64,000 nucleotides of DNA from Paenibacillus_AR sp051594765 (GCF_051594765.1 NZ_JBPPGJ010000004.1:1-64000), one strand, 5' to 3'. Positions 16,605 to 25,700 are shown, numbered from the stretch's first letter. Translations and numbers: made by a program. The notes: generated from the sequence alone by a model not told the origin.

Positions 16605-17927
16605 CTAGATCCGGGTCAGCAGGCGCTTCAACGCACGGTCCGATTCCCGGAGCACATAATCCTTGTCGATGGTCCGAACCCTCTTATCCCTCATGACCGT
16701 TTCTCCGTCGATTAGGACCGTGTCCACATCCCCCCGGGTCGCAGCGTAGACCACGCGGGAGTATAGGTCGGCATCGAAGGAGGGGTAGACATGGAAGTCA
16801 TTCAGATCCAGAAGCTGCAGGTCCGCCAGCTTCCCCACCTCGACGCTGCCGATGGAGTCCTCCAGCCCCAGCACCCTGGCGCCGCCCATGGTGGCCATCC
16901 GAAGGACGGTTCTGGCATCCATGGCGGTGGGCCCATGCTGCACCTTGTGGATAAGAGCGGTCAGCCGCATCTCCTGGTACATGTCCAGATTATTGTTGCA
17001 GGGAGCTCCGTCGGCGCCGATGCCCACCGGCACCCCGTCCGCCAAGAGGCCCGGAACGGAAGCGATGCCGGAGGACAGCTTCAGGTTGGAGCCCGGACAG
17101 TGGGTCACCTTCACGCCCCGCTCCCGGATGATCCGCTTCTCCTCCTCGTCGAGCCAGATGCTGTGAGCCAGGATCAGATTGGGCCGCGCCAGTCCGATGT
17201 GGTCCAGATACACCACATTGCGCATCCCCCGTTCCGCCTCCACCAGCGCAATCTCCGTCTCATTCTCCGAGGCGTGGGTGTGCACCATAACGCCGTACTT
17301 AGCCGACAAGTCCCGGACCCCGATCAGCAGCTCCTCCGTGCACGAGACCACGAAGCGGGGACAAAAGGCGTAAGAGATCCTGCCTCCGGCCGCCCCATTC
17401 CAGCGCTCCAGAAGCCGTACGCTCTCCGCGAGCGATTCCTCCGTCTTCTCTTGCAGCGCCGCCGGAACCTCCGTGCCATGGTCCATCATGACCTTACCCG
17501 ACAAGGCACGCATCCCGCTGGCTTGGATGGCCAGGAAGGCGGATTCCGTATGATGGACCGTCTCCATGTCCAGGATCGTGGTGGTTCCGCTGCGGATCAG
17601 CTCCCCCAACCCCAACAAGGCGGAGAAATAGACCGAGTCATTGTCGTGAGCCGCCTCCAAGGGCCATATCCGCTTGCGCAGCCAATCGATCAGGGCCATA
17701 TCATCCGCCCGCCCCCGGAACAGAGTCTGGCACAGATGAATATGGGTCTGGACGAATCCGGGAAGCACCACCTTCCCGCCCGCCTCGATCACTTCATCCA
17801 CCCGGTCCCGGATATCGGTGCCGATTCTGGCAATCCGGTTGCCCTCTATCAGAATGTCGCCCTCCACAATCTCATCCTCTGCATTCATCGTAAGGATCAG
17901 CGCATTGCGTATCAGCTTCGTTGCCAT
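16605..17927 (-). CDS. Atz/SsnA/MtaD-type amidohydrolase, probable aminopurine deaminase
   Basis: The 440-residue metal-dependent deaminase has QTHIHLCQTLFRG (metal histidines about 61 and 63), VHTHASENETE (about 225-235), ILAHSIWLDEEE, and GIGADGAPCNNN with the metal Asp. This signature covers 8-oxoguanine deaminase, 5'-deoxyadenosine or methylthioadenosine deaminase, guanine deaminase and SsnA. Its place between pucR and pucB makes an aminopurine such as guanine or 8-oxoguanine the likeliest substrate, since no other guanine deaminase is present in the window. Exact specificity cannot be set by eye. Confidence 0.85.
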   Translation of the reverse strand: MATKLIRNALILTMNAEDEIVEGDILIEGNRIARIGTDIRDRVDEVIEAGGKVVLPGFVQTHIHLCQTLFRGRADDMALIDWLRKRIWPLEAAHDNDSVYFSALLGLGELIRSGTTTILDMETVHHTESAFLAIQASGMRALSGKVMMDHGTEVPAALQEKTEESLAESVRLLERWNGAAGGRISYAFCPRFVVSCTEELLIGVRDLSAKYGVMVHTHASENETEIALVEAERGMRNVVYLDHIGLARPNLILAHSIWLDEEEKRIIRERGVKVTHCPGSNLKLSSGIASVPGLLADGVPVGIGADGAPCNNNLDMYQEMRLTALIHKVQHGPTAMDARTVLRMATMGGARVLGLEDSIGSVEVGKLADLQLLDLNDFHVYPSFDADLYSRVVYAATRGDVDTVLIDGETVMRDKRVRTIDKDYVLRESDRALKRLLTRI

Positions 17928-17976
17928 CCCGCATCCCTCCCGAATCTCCGTTGTCTCGCATCACGGTACCGCCCCT

Positions 17977-19593
17977 TTACACGGCCCGGTCCGCCCCTTC
18001 CGATCCCCCGATCAGCATGCGCCGGAACAAAAAGGCCAGCTTCAGCCTCATCAGATCGCCCACCTTCTTAAAATCCACCTGCAGGAGCTCTCCCAGCTTA
18101 TCGATCCGGTAGGTCACGGTGTTCCGGTGGATAAACAGCCGCTTGGCCGTTTCATTCAACTGCCCGTCGCAGTCCAGATAGGTCTCCAGCGTCCGGAGCA
18201 TCTCCTGCGCGTAGTCCGGCTTCTCCTCCAGAAGCCGGCCCAGCCAGCGCGTGCAGTAGATCTCCATCCGCTCCCGCGGCACCTGCTCGAATACAAGAGC
18301 CAGATCCAGCTGCCCGAACGAAACCACCCGGTCCCCAATACCCCATTCCCGGGATAAACGGAGGGTTTCCCCGCATTCCCGGAACGCTTCCTTAAGCCCG
18401 CCAACCCCCTGCTTCCGGACGCTGACGGCCGACCGGCAGCCCGCCGTTGGGGAGCTCTTGCCCAGTCCTGACAGCCCCATTCGAAGCAGCTCCTCCAGGC
18501 GTCCTTCGCCCTCTGCCGGATCATCGGGCAGAAGACTTAAGACTCCTTCCTCCAGCACCGTATGAATGCCGCCCCTCTCCTTCAGCGTCGGCAGGGCCGC
18601 CAATTCCAGCTTGACCCGCTCCAGCTTCTCCATTCGCCCCCGCGGGCCGGCCGGATCATGCGGGACATCCGTCAGGATACAGCGGTAGGGATTCCCCAGC
18701 AGCTCCACCCCGTTCTTCCCTCCGTAATCCTCCAGAGCATCCGCCGGTAGCCCGCCCTTCAGATGCCTGCGGATCAAGAGGGCCATATCCTTGAATGCGG
18801 ATTGCAGGAACGGATCCTCCTCATGTCTATTCAGGTGGAAAGCGATCAATTCAGCCGCCTGGACGTAGAGCCCCTCCTCCGGAGCATTCAGATAAGCACC
18901 GGGGTGAAGGAACACGGCGAATCCCGCACACTGTTCCCTTCGGTGCAGAGGAACGCGGAGCGCCTGACCTCCGCCGAACCGGAAGCGGCTTTGGACGGCA
19001 CTCCATGGCCAGCCTTGGAGAAGCTCCCCCTCATCCAGGTCCACACCCTTGTAGATCAGCCGGCCACCGGATGTCACAACCGCCATCCGCACCCCCACCA
19101 CCTCGGATACCTTGTCGAACAGGAGTGCGGAGGAATGCTCGGACTGCAAGGCGAACCGCATCAGCCGAACCTGCTTCTCCATCACATCCTGCATGGCCCC
19201 GGTCGCCCGCTTCATCTCCGCGTGGAACAGGCCGTTCATCTGGTCCGAGAAGGTGAAGGCGTAAGGCAGGGCAATCACCGGAAATTCAAGCCGGTCGGCC
19301 AGCTCCGCCACCTCCGCCGGCACCTCCTGCCAGAAGCGGCCCAGCTTGATCCCAAGCCCCGCCGAACGCCGCCTGGCCAGCTTCCGGATCAGCTCCAAGG
19401 CATCCTGCGGACGGTCCTTGAACAGGTAGGCCGTAGTGAAGACCATCTCTCCTTCCTTGATCCAGTCGGCGATATCCGGTGCATCCATCACATTGATTGC
19501 CCGAACCACCCGCTTCAAGCCGGATGATCCTGCGATGAGCTTACCTTCGGACAGCGGGTAGACAGACAGCGCTTGCTCTACAGTAAAATGCAT
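17977..19593 (-). CDS. pucR: PucR-family transcriptional regulator
   Basis: The 538-residue activator has an N-terminal PucR domain (FTVEQALSVYPLSEGKLIAG, about 1-125), a middle region with a GGDEF-like fold remnant, and a C-terminal PucR/CdaR helix-turn-helix (LNETAKRLFIHRNTVTYRI, about 480-500). B. subtilis PucR activates the same puc genes and responds to ureide intermediates. The ATG at 19593 was chosen for GGAGGTG 5-11 bases upstream; an in-frame ATG 57 bases earlier has none. It is the first gene of the purine locus, and a palindrome at 19641-19659 lies on its putative transcription start. Confidence 0.93.
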   Translation of the reverse strand: MHFTVEQALSVYPLSEGKLIAGSSGLKRVVRAINVMDAPDIADWIKEGEMVFTTAYLFKDRPQDALELIRKLARRRSAGLGIKLGRFWQEVPAEVAELADRLEFPVIALPYAFTFSDQMNGLFHAEMKRATGAMQDVMEKQVRLMRFALQSEHSSALLFDKVSEVVGVRMAVVTSGGRLIYKGVDLDEGELLQGWPWSAVQSRFRFGGGQALRVPLHRREQCAGFAVFLHPGAYLNAPEEGLYVQAAELIAFHLNRHEEDPFLQSAFKDMALLIRRHLKGGLPADALEDYGGKNGVELLGNPYRCILTDVPHDPAGPRGRMEKLERVKLELAALPTLKERGGIHTVLEEGVLSLLPDDPAEGEGRLEELLRMGLSGLGKSSPTAGCRSAVSVRKQGVGGLKEAFRECGETLRLSREWGIGDRVVSFGQLDLALVFEQVPRERMEIYCTRWLGRLLEEKPDYAQEMLRTLETYLDCDGQLNETAKRLFIHRNTVTYRIDKLGELLQVDFKKVGDLMRLKLAFLFRRMLIGGSEGADRAV

Positions 19594-19640
19594 CGTGCAC
19601 CTCCGCACCATCGGATTTGGAACCAGCCAGGTCTTCCATG

Positions 19641-19694
19641 TAATCTTCACGTAAGATTAACTATCATTTTAGTGGCAAAACCTTCACCATGCAA
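19641..19694 (-). promoter_or_regulatory. pucR promoter with palindromic operator candidate
   Basis: Minus strand: TTGCAT (19689-19694), a 17-base spacer and TAAAAT (19666-19671) form a plausible sigma-A promoter with a start near 19659. A perfect 7-bp inverted repeat, TAATCTT-N5-AAGATTA (19641-19659), covers the first transcribed bases, a position suited to autorepression by PucR or another regulator. This is sequence inference only. Confidence 0.55.
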
Positions 19695-19735
19695 CTGATT
19701 TGCGTCACTATATCTAACACAATTTCCTTTGGAGC

Positions 19736-19766
19736 AAAAAAAATAGCCTTCCCCTGAAGGAAGACT
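19736..19766 (-). terminator. Terminator of the TRAP/two-component operon
   Basis: Minus strand: AGTCTTCC, loop TTCAGG, GGAAGGCT (one G-U pair), then ATTTTTTTT. It sits 11 bp after the response regulator stop codon and separates the TRAP operon from pucR. Confidence 0.8.
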
Positions 19767-19776
19767 GATTGGATGC

Positions 19777-20526
19777 TTACGTTCTGCTCTTCCGGAATTC
19801 GGAAGGCGTCTGTCCGGTTACCCGCTTGTAGGTGCTGCTGAAGTAGGCAATATCCGAGTAGCCGACCCTCTCGGCAATCTCGGAGATCCGGAGCGTGGTC
19901 TGGGACAAGAGCTGCTTCGCCTTATCCATCCGCTGCTCCAGGACATAATCAACGAAATTGATTCCCATCTGCTGCTTGAACAGCTGGGAGAGATACGAAG
20001 GATTCAGGTGCACCTTGGCGGCCACATCCTGGAGCGTAACCTCCCCGGGAAGCACCGAACGGATATGCCGGATAGCCGTCTGGATCGGAGACTCTGGTCC
20101 CGTTTCCTCCGGCTCCTCGGCCGGCACTGCGGCTAGGGCCTGAGCCTGGGCCTTGGCCAAACGTTCGCTGATCGAGGCCAGGCACCGGCCCATATCCTCC
20201 ACCTCCACCGGCTTCAGGAGGTAATCCACCACCTGGGCGCGCAGGGCAAACTGCACGAATTGGAAGTCGTCGTAGCCGCTGACCATCACCAGCTCCGGCG
20301 ACAGGTTCCGCTCCTTCAGCTGCCTGACCATGGTAATGCCGTCCATCACGGGCATCTTCACATCCGTCATGACCACATCCACCGTATGATTCTCCAGCCA
20401 ATCCAAGGCCTCCAGCCCATTGGAGCATTCCTGGACCACCCGGAACGGCAGCCCGCTTCGTTCGATCACTTTTTTGAGCGAGGTTCGCACCCATCGTTCA
20501 TCGTCCACCATCAAGATATCAGGCAT
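19777..20526 (-). CDS. YesN-type response regulator (REC + AraC HTH)
   Basis: The 249-residue protein has a receiver domain with phospho-acceptor Asp55 (MTDVKMP) and acidic pocket VDDE at 8-10, a conserved Lys in LLKPV, and an Ala/Glu-rich linker. A C-terminal AraC double helix-turn-helix follows (AAKVHLNPSYLSQLFKQQ and IAERVGYSDIAYFSSTYKR). It pairs with the overlapping histidine kinase (8-bp overlap). Together with dctQ, dctM and dctP it forms one operon, so it most likely controls TRAP transporter expression in response to the kinase ligand. Confidence 0.93.
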   Translation of the reverse strand: MPDILMVDDERWVRTSLKKVIERSGLPFRVVQECSNGLEALDWLENHTVDVVMTDVKMPVMDGITMVRQLKERNLSPELVMVSGYDDFQFVQFALRAQVVDYLLKPVEVEDMGRCLASISERLAKAQAQALAAVPAEEPEETGPESPIQTAIRHIRSVLPGEVTLQDVAAKVHLNPSYLSQLFKQQMGINFVDYVLEQRMDKAKQLLSQTTLRISEIAERVGYSDIAYFSSTYKRVTGQTPSEFRKSRT

Positions 20527-22381
20527 ATGGCGCCTCCTCTCCGTATTCCACCATCTTGTCCCTGCGCTCCGCCTGGGATCGCGGCAGACACAGGGAGACG
20601 CGGGTACCCTTGCCTAGAATGCTATCCACCGAGATCCCATACGACTCGCCGAAGAGATGGGCAATTCTCCGATGCACGTTGCGCAGCCCGATATGGTTGC
20701 CAGCCGTCTCCGGTCCCCCGTCCAATAGATTCTCGCGGATGTGGATCAGCTGTTCCTGAGGGATGCCGGCACCCGAATCCTCCACGTTCACGTACAGCCG
20801 GTCGGCTTGAACCTGCGCCGAAATCCTGATCCGGGTCATCCCGCTGCCGGCCTCGTAGCCATGCACCACGCAGTTCTCCACGATGGGCTGGATGGAGAAT
20901 TTGGCGATCTTCTCGCTGCGGTAGAGCTCCGGTACATCAAACTCGTACTCCAGCTTATCCTCGAACCGGAACTTCTGGATCCGGAGGTACATCTCGCAGA
21001 TCTCCAATTCATCCTTCAACGTGACGTAGGGCGAGGTGCTCTTCAGATTATAGCGGAGCAGCCGGGCGAGGGAAGACGCCATATCGGAGATATCGTCCAT
21101 CCCCCGGTCCAAGGCCATGCCGCGTATTGTTTCAAGGGAATTGTAGAGAAAGTGGGGATTGACCTGGGCCTGGAGCATCTTCAGCTCCGTCTCCTTCTGC
21201 TGCAGGGTCATCTCCGTCTCCCGCAGCTTCGAGAAGTAGATCTGGTCCAGAAGCTCGCTCAGATTGCCCACCATTTTGTTGAAGCCGTGAGCCAGCATGC
21301 CGAGCTCGTCACGGGACGACACGACCGCCTTCTTCTTGAAATCCCCCAGCTCCACGCTCTTCATGAGCCGCTGCAGCTGCCGGACCGGTCCGATGATGCT
21401 GGAGGCCAGGCCGATGCCGAACAGATAAGCAATACCCAAGGTCACCGCGATGCAGTAGATGATGGTCCGTCCGATATAATCGGCTCCCGCGGTCATCTCC
21501 AGGTATGGAATGGAAGTGACCAGCGTCCATCCGAGAAAGGTCGAGTGACTGTAAGTCAGGAAGTCGCTGACGGGGCTGGACGTCACGAAGGAGCCGTGGC
21601 CGTTTTTTTGCATGGCATCCATGCCCTCGAGCTGCGCTTTCGTCCCCAGCTGGGACAGATCGGGATGATAGACATAATGCCCTTGGGAATCCATAATCAC
21701 CATATAGCCGGTCTTCCCGATGGTGACGAGATCCGCAATTTCTTGAAACCGCTTATAATTCACATCGATGACCAGCATGCCGATAGGGCTCAGCGTATGC
21801 GGGCTGACCAGCCTCTTCACAATGGAGATGACCGGCTCGCTTCCGCCCCTCCACTGGGTCACCCGGCTTACCAGCATCGGCTCCCCATTGGCGGGCGCCG
21901 ACTTGTACCAGTATTCGTCCTTCAGCTGAGCCATCGGCTTGGTGCTGTAATCGCCGCGGAGATCCACCATCAGTCCGTCATTCATGAACAAGCTGATATT
22001 CGAGATGTCCGAACGGGAATAGGCCGAGTTCTGCAGCAGCTGGGAAACCGGTTGGCGGATTGCCGCAAGCCCTGCCTCATCAAGGGGATTCATCTTTATC
22101 AGCCGGACCATATCGGGGTGATTGATGATTTTGAGAGAGATGATCTCGATATCCCGGACGTAATGCTCCACATGGGACTTGACCTGCTCGATAATCTGCC
22201 AGCTGTACTGTCTCGTCTCATTCTCCAGTACGGTGGAGGACCGGTGGTATGAGATAATGCCGATCATGAGCATCGGGATGATGACCAGGATAGCGGAAGA
22301 TACCAGCAGCCGGGTCACCAGCGGACGGTTCCGCAGGAAAATCTTCTGCATAAAGTAACGCTGCAGTCCGTTCCAACCCAT
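20519..22381 (-). CDS. YesM-type sensor histidine kinase
   Basis: The 620-residue kinase has TM1 at about 20-45, an extracellular dCache-like domain (about 50-300), TM2 at about 310-330, and HAMP (IGPVRQLQRLMKSVE). The His_kinase domain has the phospho-acceptor in AQVNPHFLYNSLETIRG, and the ATPase has QPIVENCVVHGYE (N box) and DSGAGIPQE (G box). GGAAGGGGGG precedes the ATG. Linked to a TRAP solute receptor 100 bp upstream and a response regulator downstream, it probably senses the TRAP substrate or the ligand-loaded DctP. Confidence 0.93.
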   Translation of the reverse strand: MGWNGLQRYFMQKIFLRNRPLVTRLLVSSAILVIIPMLMIGIISYHRSSTVLENETRQYSWQIIEQVKSHVEHYVRDIEIISLKIINHPDMVRLIKMNPLDEAGLAAIRQPVSQLLQNSAYSRSDISNISLFMNDGLMVDLRGDYSTKPMAQLKDEYWYKSAPANGEPMLVSRVTQWRGGSEPVISIVKRLVSPHTLSPIGMLVIDVNYKRFQEIADLVTIGKTGYMVIMDSQGHYVYHPDLSQLGTKAQLEGMDAMQKNGHGSFVTSSPVSDFLTYSHSTFLGWTLVTSIPYLEMTAGADYIGRTIIYCIAVTLGIAYLFGIGLASSIIGPVRQLQRLMKSVELGDFKKKAVVSSRDELGMLAHGFNKMVGNLSELLDQIYFSKLRETEMTLQQKETELKMLQAQVNPHFLYNSLETIRGMALDRGMDDISDMASSLARLLRYNLKSTSPYVTLKDELEICEMYLRIQKFRFEDKLEYEFDVPELYRSEKIAKFSIQPIVENCVVHGYEAGSGMTRIRISAQVQADRLYVNVEDSGAGIPQEQLIHIRENLLDGGPETAGNHIGLRNVHRRIAHLFGESYGISVDSILGKGTRVSLCLPRSQAERRDKMVEYGEEAPYA

Positions 22382-22447
22382 GGCCGCACCCCCCTTCCAT
22401 TCGAAGTCTTCCTATTATTATAGCATTTCCGGGCGGCCCGCATAGAA

Positions 22448-22478
22448 GCAAGAAAAGGGAGGCATCAGGGCCTCCCTT
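22448..22478 (-). terminator. Hairpin after dctP
   Basis: Minus strand AAGGGAGGC / GCCTCCCTT stem with a short loop, followed by TTCTTG, within the dctP-kinase gap. The weak T-run suggests partial termination that would reduce kinase expression relative to the transporter. Confidence 0.6.
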
Positions 22479-22483
22479 ACGTC

Positions 22484-23515
22484 TTACTTCGTTTTTTCGA
22501 TGGCTTCCAGAACATCCTTGTATTCCGCACGGTACTTCTCAATCATCGGCTTAACAGCATCCTGCCAAGGCTTCAGATCCGTTACGTAGGTGATGGTGGA
22601 ACCGGCTGCCTTCACTTTCTCTTCGGATTCCTTCTCGAACTTCTTCCACTGCTCACGCTGGTAAGCGACGGATTCTTGAGCGGCTTCCTTCACGATCTTC
22701 TTGTCTTCATCGGAGAGCTTATCCCAAGTGACCTTCGAGGCCATCAGAACCTCCGGAACGCGCTGGTGGGCATCTACAATGAAGTTTTTGGCTTGCTCGT
22801 AGTGCTTGGAGGTGAAGTAGGACGGCCAGTTGTTCTCTGCACCGTCGATGATGCCGGTCTGCAGACCGTTGAATACGTCGCCGTAAGGCATCGGAGTGGC
22901 GCTTGCTCCCAGTGCAGACATCAAGTCAATGTTAACCTTATTCTGGATAACGCGAATCTTCATGCCCTTCAGATCGGTGATGGATTTCACCGGTTTACGG
23001 GTATAGAAGTTACGGGCACCGGAATCATAGTAGGCCAGACCCATGAACTTGGAGGCGCTCAAGCCGTCCAGCAGCTTTTGTCCGTCCGGGCTGTTCAGGA
23101 ATTTCCACTCGTGCTCTTCGCTGTTGAAGATGTACGGCAAGCTGAATACGCCGAGGGCCTTGTTGAATTCGGCCATAGGGCCGGTACTTACACGGGTGAA
23201 TTCGATAGCGCCCAATTGCACTTGCTCGATAACGGCTTTCTCTTCACCCAGCTGGGCGGAAGGGAATACCTCGATCTTGATGCGTCCGTTGGACTTCTGG
23301 CCAACCAGCTCGGCGAATTTCTTATCCCCGAGGGTAGTCGGATAATCCGGCGGGTGGGACTCGGCAAGACGGAAGGTCAAGGTAGCTTTCTTCTCTCCGG
23401 CTCCCGGAGAAGCGGCGGTATTACCGCCGGCGTTATTCTTGTCGCCGCAACCTGCAAGAATCGTTCCCGTTACCAGAACGGTGGCTACTACCCCAGTAAG
23501 CATCCTTTTGTTCAT
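22484..23515 (-). CDS. dctP: TRAP transporter solute-binding lipoprotein DctP
   Basis: The 343-residue periplasmic-type receptor is anchored as a lipoprotein (LAGC, Cys23). It has FRLAESHPPDYPTTLGDKKFA at the mature N-terminus, then IKVFPSAQLGE-like and GMKIRVIQNKVN segments with the conserved carboxylate-binding Arg, and QTGIIDGAENNWPSY. DctP family proteins bind C4-dicarboxylates and other organic acids. AAAGGGG precedes the ATG. The gene lies 115 bp after dctM and completes a full TRAP system. Confidence 0.94.
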   Translation of the reverse strand: MNKRMLTGVVATVLVTGTILAGCGDKNNAGGNTAASPGAGEKKATLTFRLAESHPPDYPTTLGDKKFAELVGQKSNGRIKIEVFPSAQLGEEKAVIEQVQLGAIEFTRVSTGPMAEFNKALGVFSLPYIFNSEEHEWKFLNSPDGQKLLDGLSASKFMGLAYYDSGARNFYTRKPVKSITDLKGMKIRVIQNKVNIDLMSALGASATPMPYGDVFNGLQTGIIDGAENNWPSYFTSKHYEQAKNFIVDAHQRVPEVLMASKVTWDKLSDEDKKIVKEAAQESVAYQREQWKKFEKESEEKVKAAGSTITYVTDLKPWQDAVKPMIEKYRAEYKDVLEAIEKTK

Positions 23516-23630
23516 TCGGCTATACCCCTTTGTATTAGTTTTATTTGTACGCTCCCATTATGCTTGAAGCGTTGCCAAAGCCTGCAGGATTGTTTCAGGT
23601 CATTGAAGCTCTATGCTGTAGTATGCGGTC

Positions 23631-24935
23631 TTAAGGCACTCCGTATCCGTTCACTACCCCCGGCAGCCATAGTGATATTTGCGGAATGTAGGTAACTAGC
23701 AGCAAGGCGACGCACATGGCTGCGAAGAAGGGCCACGAGGCCTTGGTGGCTTGACTGACGGGAACCTTGCCTAGGGCGCATCCTATAAATAGGACCGTAC
23801 CGACTGGCGGTGTTATAAGCCCGATGCCGCAGTTCAGAATCATGATAATGGCGAAGTGGATCGGATCTACGCCAAGTGCGGTAGCTACAGGCAGCAGGAT
23901 CGGAGTCATGATCAGGATCATCGGCGCCATGTCCATCGGGAAGCCGATCAGAAGCAAGAGAATGTTGATCATGAACAAGATGATATACGGATTGGTGGAT
24001 ACGCTCAAGAAGGCGTCGGTCAACATGGACGGTACTTTCAGATAAGCCAGGATCCAACCGAAGGCATCGGATGCGGCGATCAGGAACAAGACCATTGCCA
24101 CCGTACGGAACGTACGCTTGACTACCACGATAAACCGGCTCAAAGGAACGTCCTTGTAGACGAAGAAGGTCAAGATGAACGCATACACACAGGCGGTGGC
24201 GCCGGACTCGGTGGCTGTAAACCAGCCGGACAGGATGCCTCCCAAGATGATAACACCGGTCATCAGAGACAAGAAGCCGTCACGGACGATCTTCGGAACC
24301 ATCTTCAAGGTAATCGGGTCGCCCTTCGGATAATTCCGCTTGGCGGCGATGAAGTAAGAGATGATCATCAGGGTGAACATCAGAACCAGGCCCGGAACGA
24401 TACCGGCCATGAACAGGTTGGATACGGACATGCCGCCCGCAGCAACGGAGAACAGGACCAGGTTATGGCTGGGCGGGAAGATAACGCCCTGGATGGATGC
24501 CGAGGTGGTAACCGCTACGGCGTAATCCGCGTCGTAGCCTTTTTTCTTCATGGCTGGAATCAGAACGGAGCCGATGGACGATACGTCTGCCGCAGCAGAG
24601 CCGGAGATGTTACCGAACAGCATACAGGCTACGCAGTTTACGAGTGCGAGACCGCCTCGTACCGATCCGACGAATAGCTGGGCGAAGTTGACAAGCCTTA
24701 TGGCCATACCGCCCTCACTCATGATCTGCCCCGCTAAGATGAAGAAGGGGATAGCCAGCAGCGGGAAGGAGTTGATGCCTTGGATCATCCGCTGTCCGAC
24801 GACAACCCACGGAAGATCCAGATACATGATGGTGACCAGGGTGGAGCCGGCCAAGCTGATGGAGATGGGGAAACGCAAGAGCAGCAGGCCAAAGAACGAA
24901 ATCGCCAGAATCAGAATGGCTATGTCTTGGTTCAT
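23631..24935 (-). CDS. dctM: TRAP transporter large permease DctM
   Basis: The 434-residue protein has about 12 hydrophobic segments and the DctM signatures PLLAIPFFILAGQIMSEGG, SGSAAADVSSIGSVLIPAM and GLITPPVGTVLFIGCALGK. It forms the transport channel driven by a sodium or proton gradient together with DctQ. The start overlaps the dctQ stop by four bases (ATGA). Full length and intact. Confidence 0.95.
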   Translation of the reverse strand: MNQDIAILILAISFFGLLLLRFPISISLAGSTLVTIMYLDLPWVVVGQRMIQGINSFPLLAIPFFILAGQIMSEGGMAIRLVNFAQLFVGSVRGGLALVNCVACMLFGNISGSAAADVSSIGSVLIPAMKKKGYDADYAVAVTTSASIQGVIFPPSHNLVLFSVAAGGMSVSNLFMAGIVPGLVLMFTLMIISYFIAAKRNYPKGDPITLKMVPKIVRDGFLSLMTGVIILGGILSGWFTATESGATACVYAFILTFFVYKDVPLSRFIVVVKRTFRTVAMVLFLIAASDAFGWILAYLKVPSMLTDAFLSVSTNPYIILFMINILLLLIGFPMDMAPMILIMTPILLPVATALGVDPIHFAIIMILNCGIGLITPPVGTVLFIGCALGKVPVSQATKASWPFFAAMCVALLLVTYIPQISLWLPGVVNGYGVP

Positions 24936-25435
24936 TTCGGCACCTCCTCGTCGATGTTCTCATGCCTTATGGTCTCAATGCCGATGAATTGCAGAAGCGA
25001 GTAGACGCAGATCATGACGCCCGACAGAGGCATGACCGCGTACTGAACGCTGTTCGGCAGCTTGGTGGCTGCCAGGGTCGAACCGGACATCAATACGGTG
25101 AAATCCCAGCCGTTCTTGACCAGATACAGACCGAAGGCGAATACGCACGCCAGAATGATCTTGTCCAGAACCTTGTTGAATTTCTTCCCGAACAGATTGG
25201 TGAAGCTGTCCATTGCCAGGTGGAGCTTCTCCCGGAACCCGATGGCGATTCCCATGAACGAGAACCACACCATCAAGAGCAGCGTCACTTCTTCGGACCA
25301 GAAGAAGACGAAGTTGAACAACTTCCGGGTGATGACCTGCATCGTTACGATAAGCGCCATGGCTACAATTGCGGTCAGGGCGAAGTTTTCGAATATGGAG
25401 TCGATCGCCAATGCAATTTTCTTTAGGATCTTCAC
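24932..25435 (-). CDS. dctQ: TRAP transporter small permease DctQ
   Basis: The 167-residue protein has four transmembrane segments and the DctQ motifs WSEEVTLLLMVWFSFMGIAIG and REKLHLAMDSF. It is the first gene of the transporter and two-component operon; a promoter at 25492-25520 and AGGAGG-type site precede it. It stabilises the DctM subunit and takes part in transport. Confidence 0.93.
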   Translation of the reverse strand: MKILKKIALAIDSIFENFALTAIVAMALIVTMQVITRKLFNFVFFWSEEVTLLLMVWFSFMGIAIGFREKLHLAMDSFTNLFGKKFNKVLDKIILACVFAFGLYLVKNGWDFTVLMSGSTLAATKLPNSVQYAVMPLSGVMICVYSLLQFIGIETIRHENIDEEVPK

Positions 25436-25491
25436 TTGCTTGTTCCTCCTTTTTTCTAGTTGTGTGAGTGTGTAAGTGCTTTCATGTGGTA

Positions 25492-25520
25492 ATTGTAAGC
25501 GATTCCGGAGGCTTTGATAA
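25492..25520 (-). promoter_or_regulatory. Promoter of the TRAP operon with cre-like half site
   Basis: Minus strand: TTATCA (25515-25520), a 17-base spacer and TACAAT (25492-25497). The plus-strand sequence TTGTAAGCG at 25493-25501 resembles the conserved half of a CcpA cre site and overlaps the -10, consistent with catabolite repression of organic acid uptake. The second cre half is degenerate, so this part is tentative. Confidence 0.5.
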
Positions 25521-25700
25521 TGCTATGAGTTTTAGGTGTTTTTGTGTTTTTTTTAGATTTGTGTCCCGAAGGACCGTCGGTACCAGTCGCTGTCCGCGTT
25601 CTAAGTCGTTGGTACGATGGCACGGAAAACCTCGTCTCGTGTTTAGATTATGTTCCAAAAGCGCTGCGTCTATTCCATCTCTAACACTTCTGAAGCCATC
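25521..25700. other. Gene-free stretch upstream of the TRAP operon
   Basis: This T-rich then GC-balanced stretch of 180 bp has no reading frame with a ribosome binding site. It contains an imperfect dyad (TCGGTACCA near 25578 and TTGGTACGA near 25610) that could fold or bind a regulator. Nothing else is recognised. It separates the TRAP promoter from the terminator of the chromate-transporter-like gene. Confidence 0.5.
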
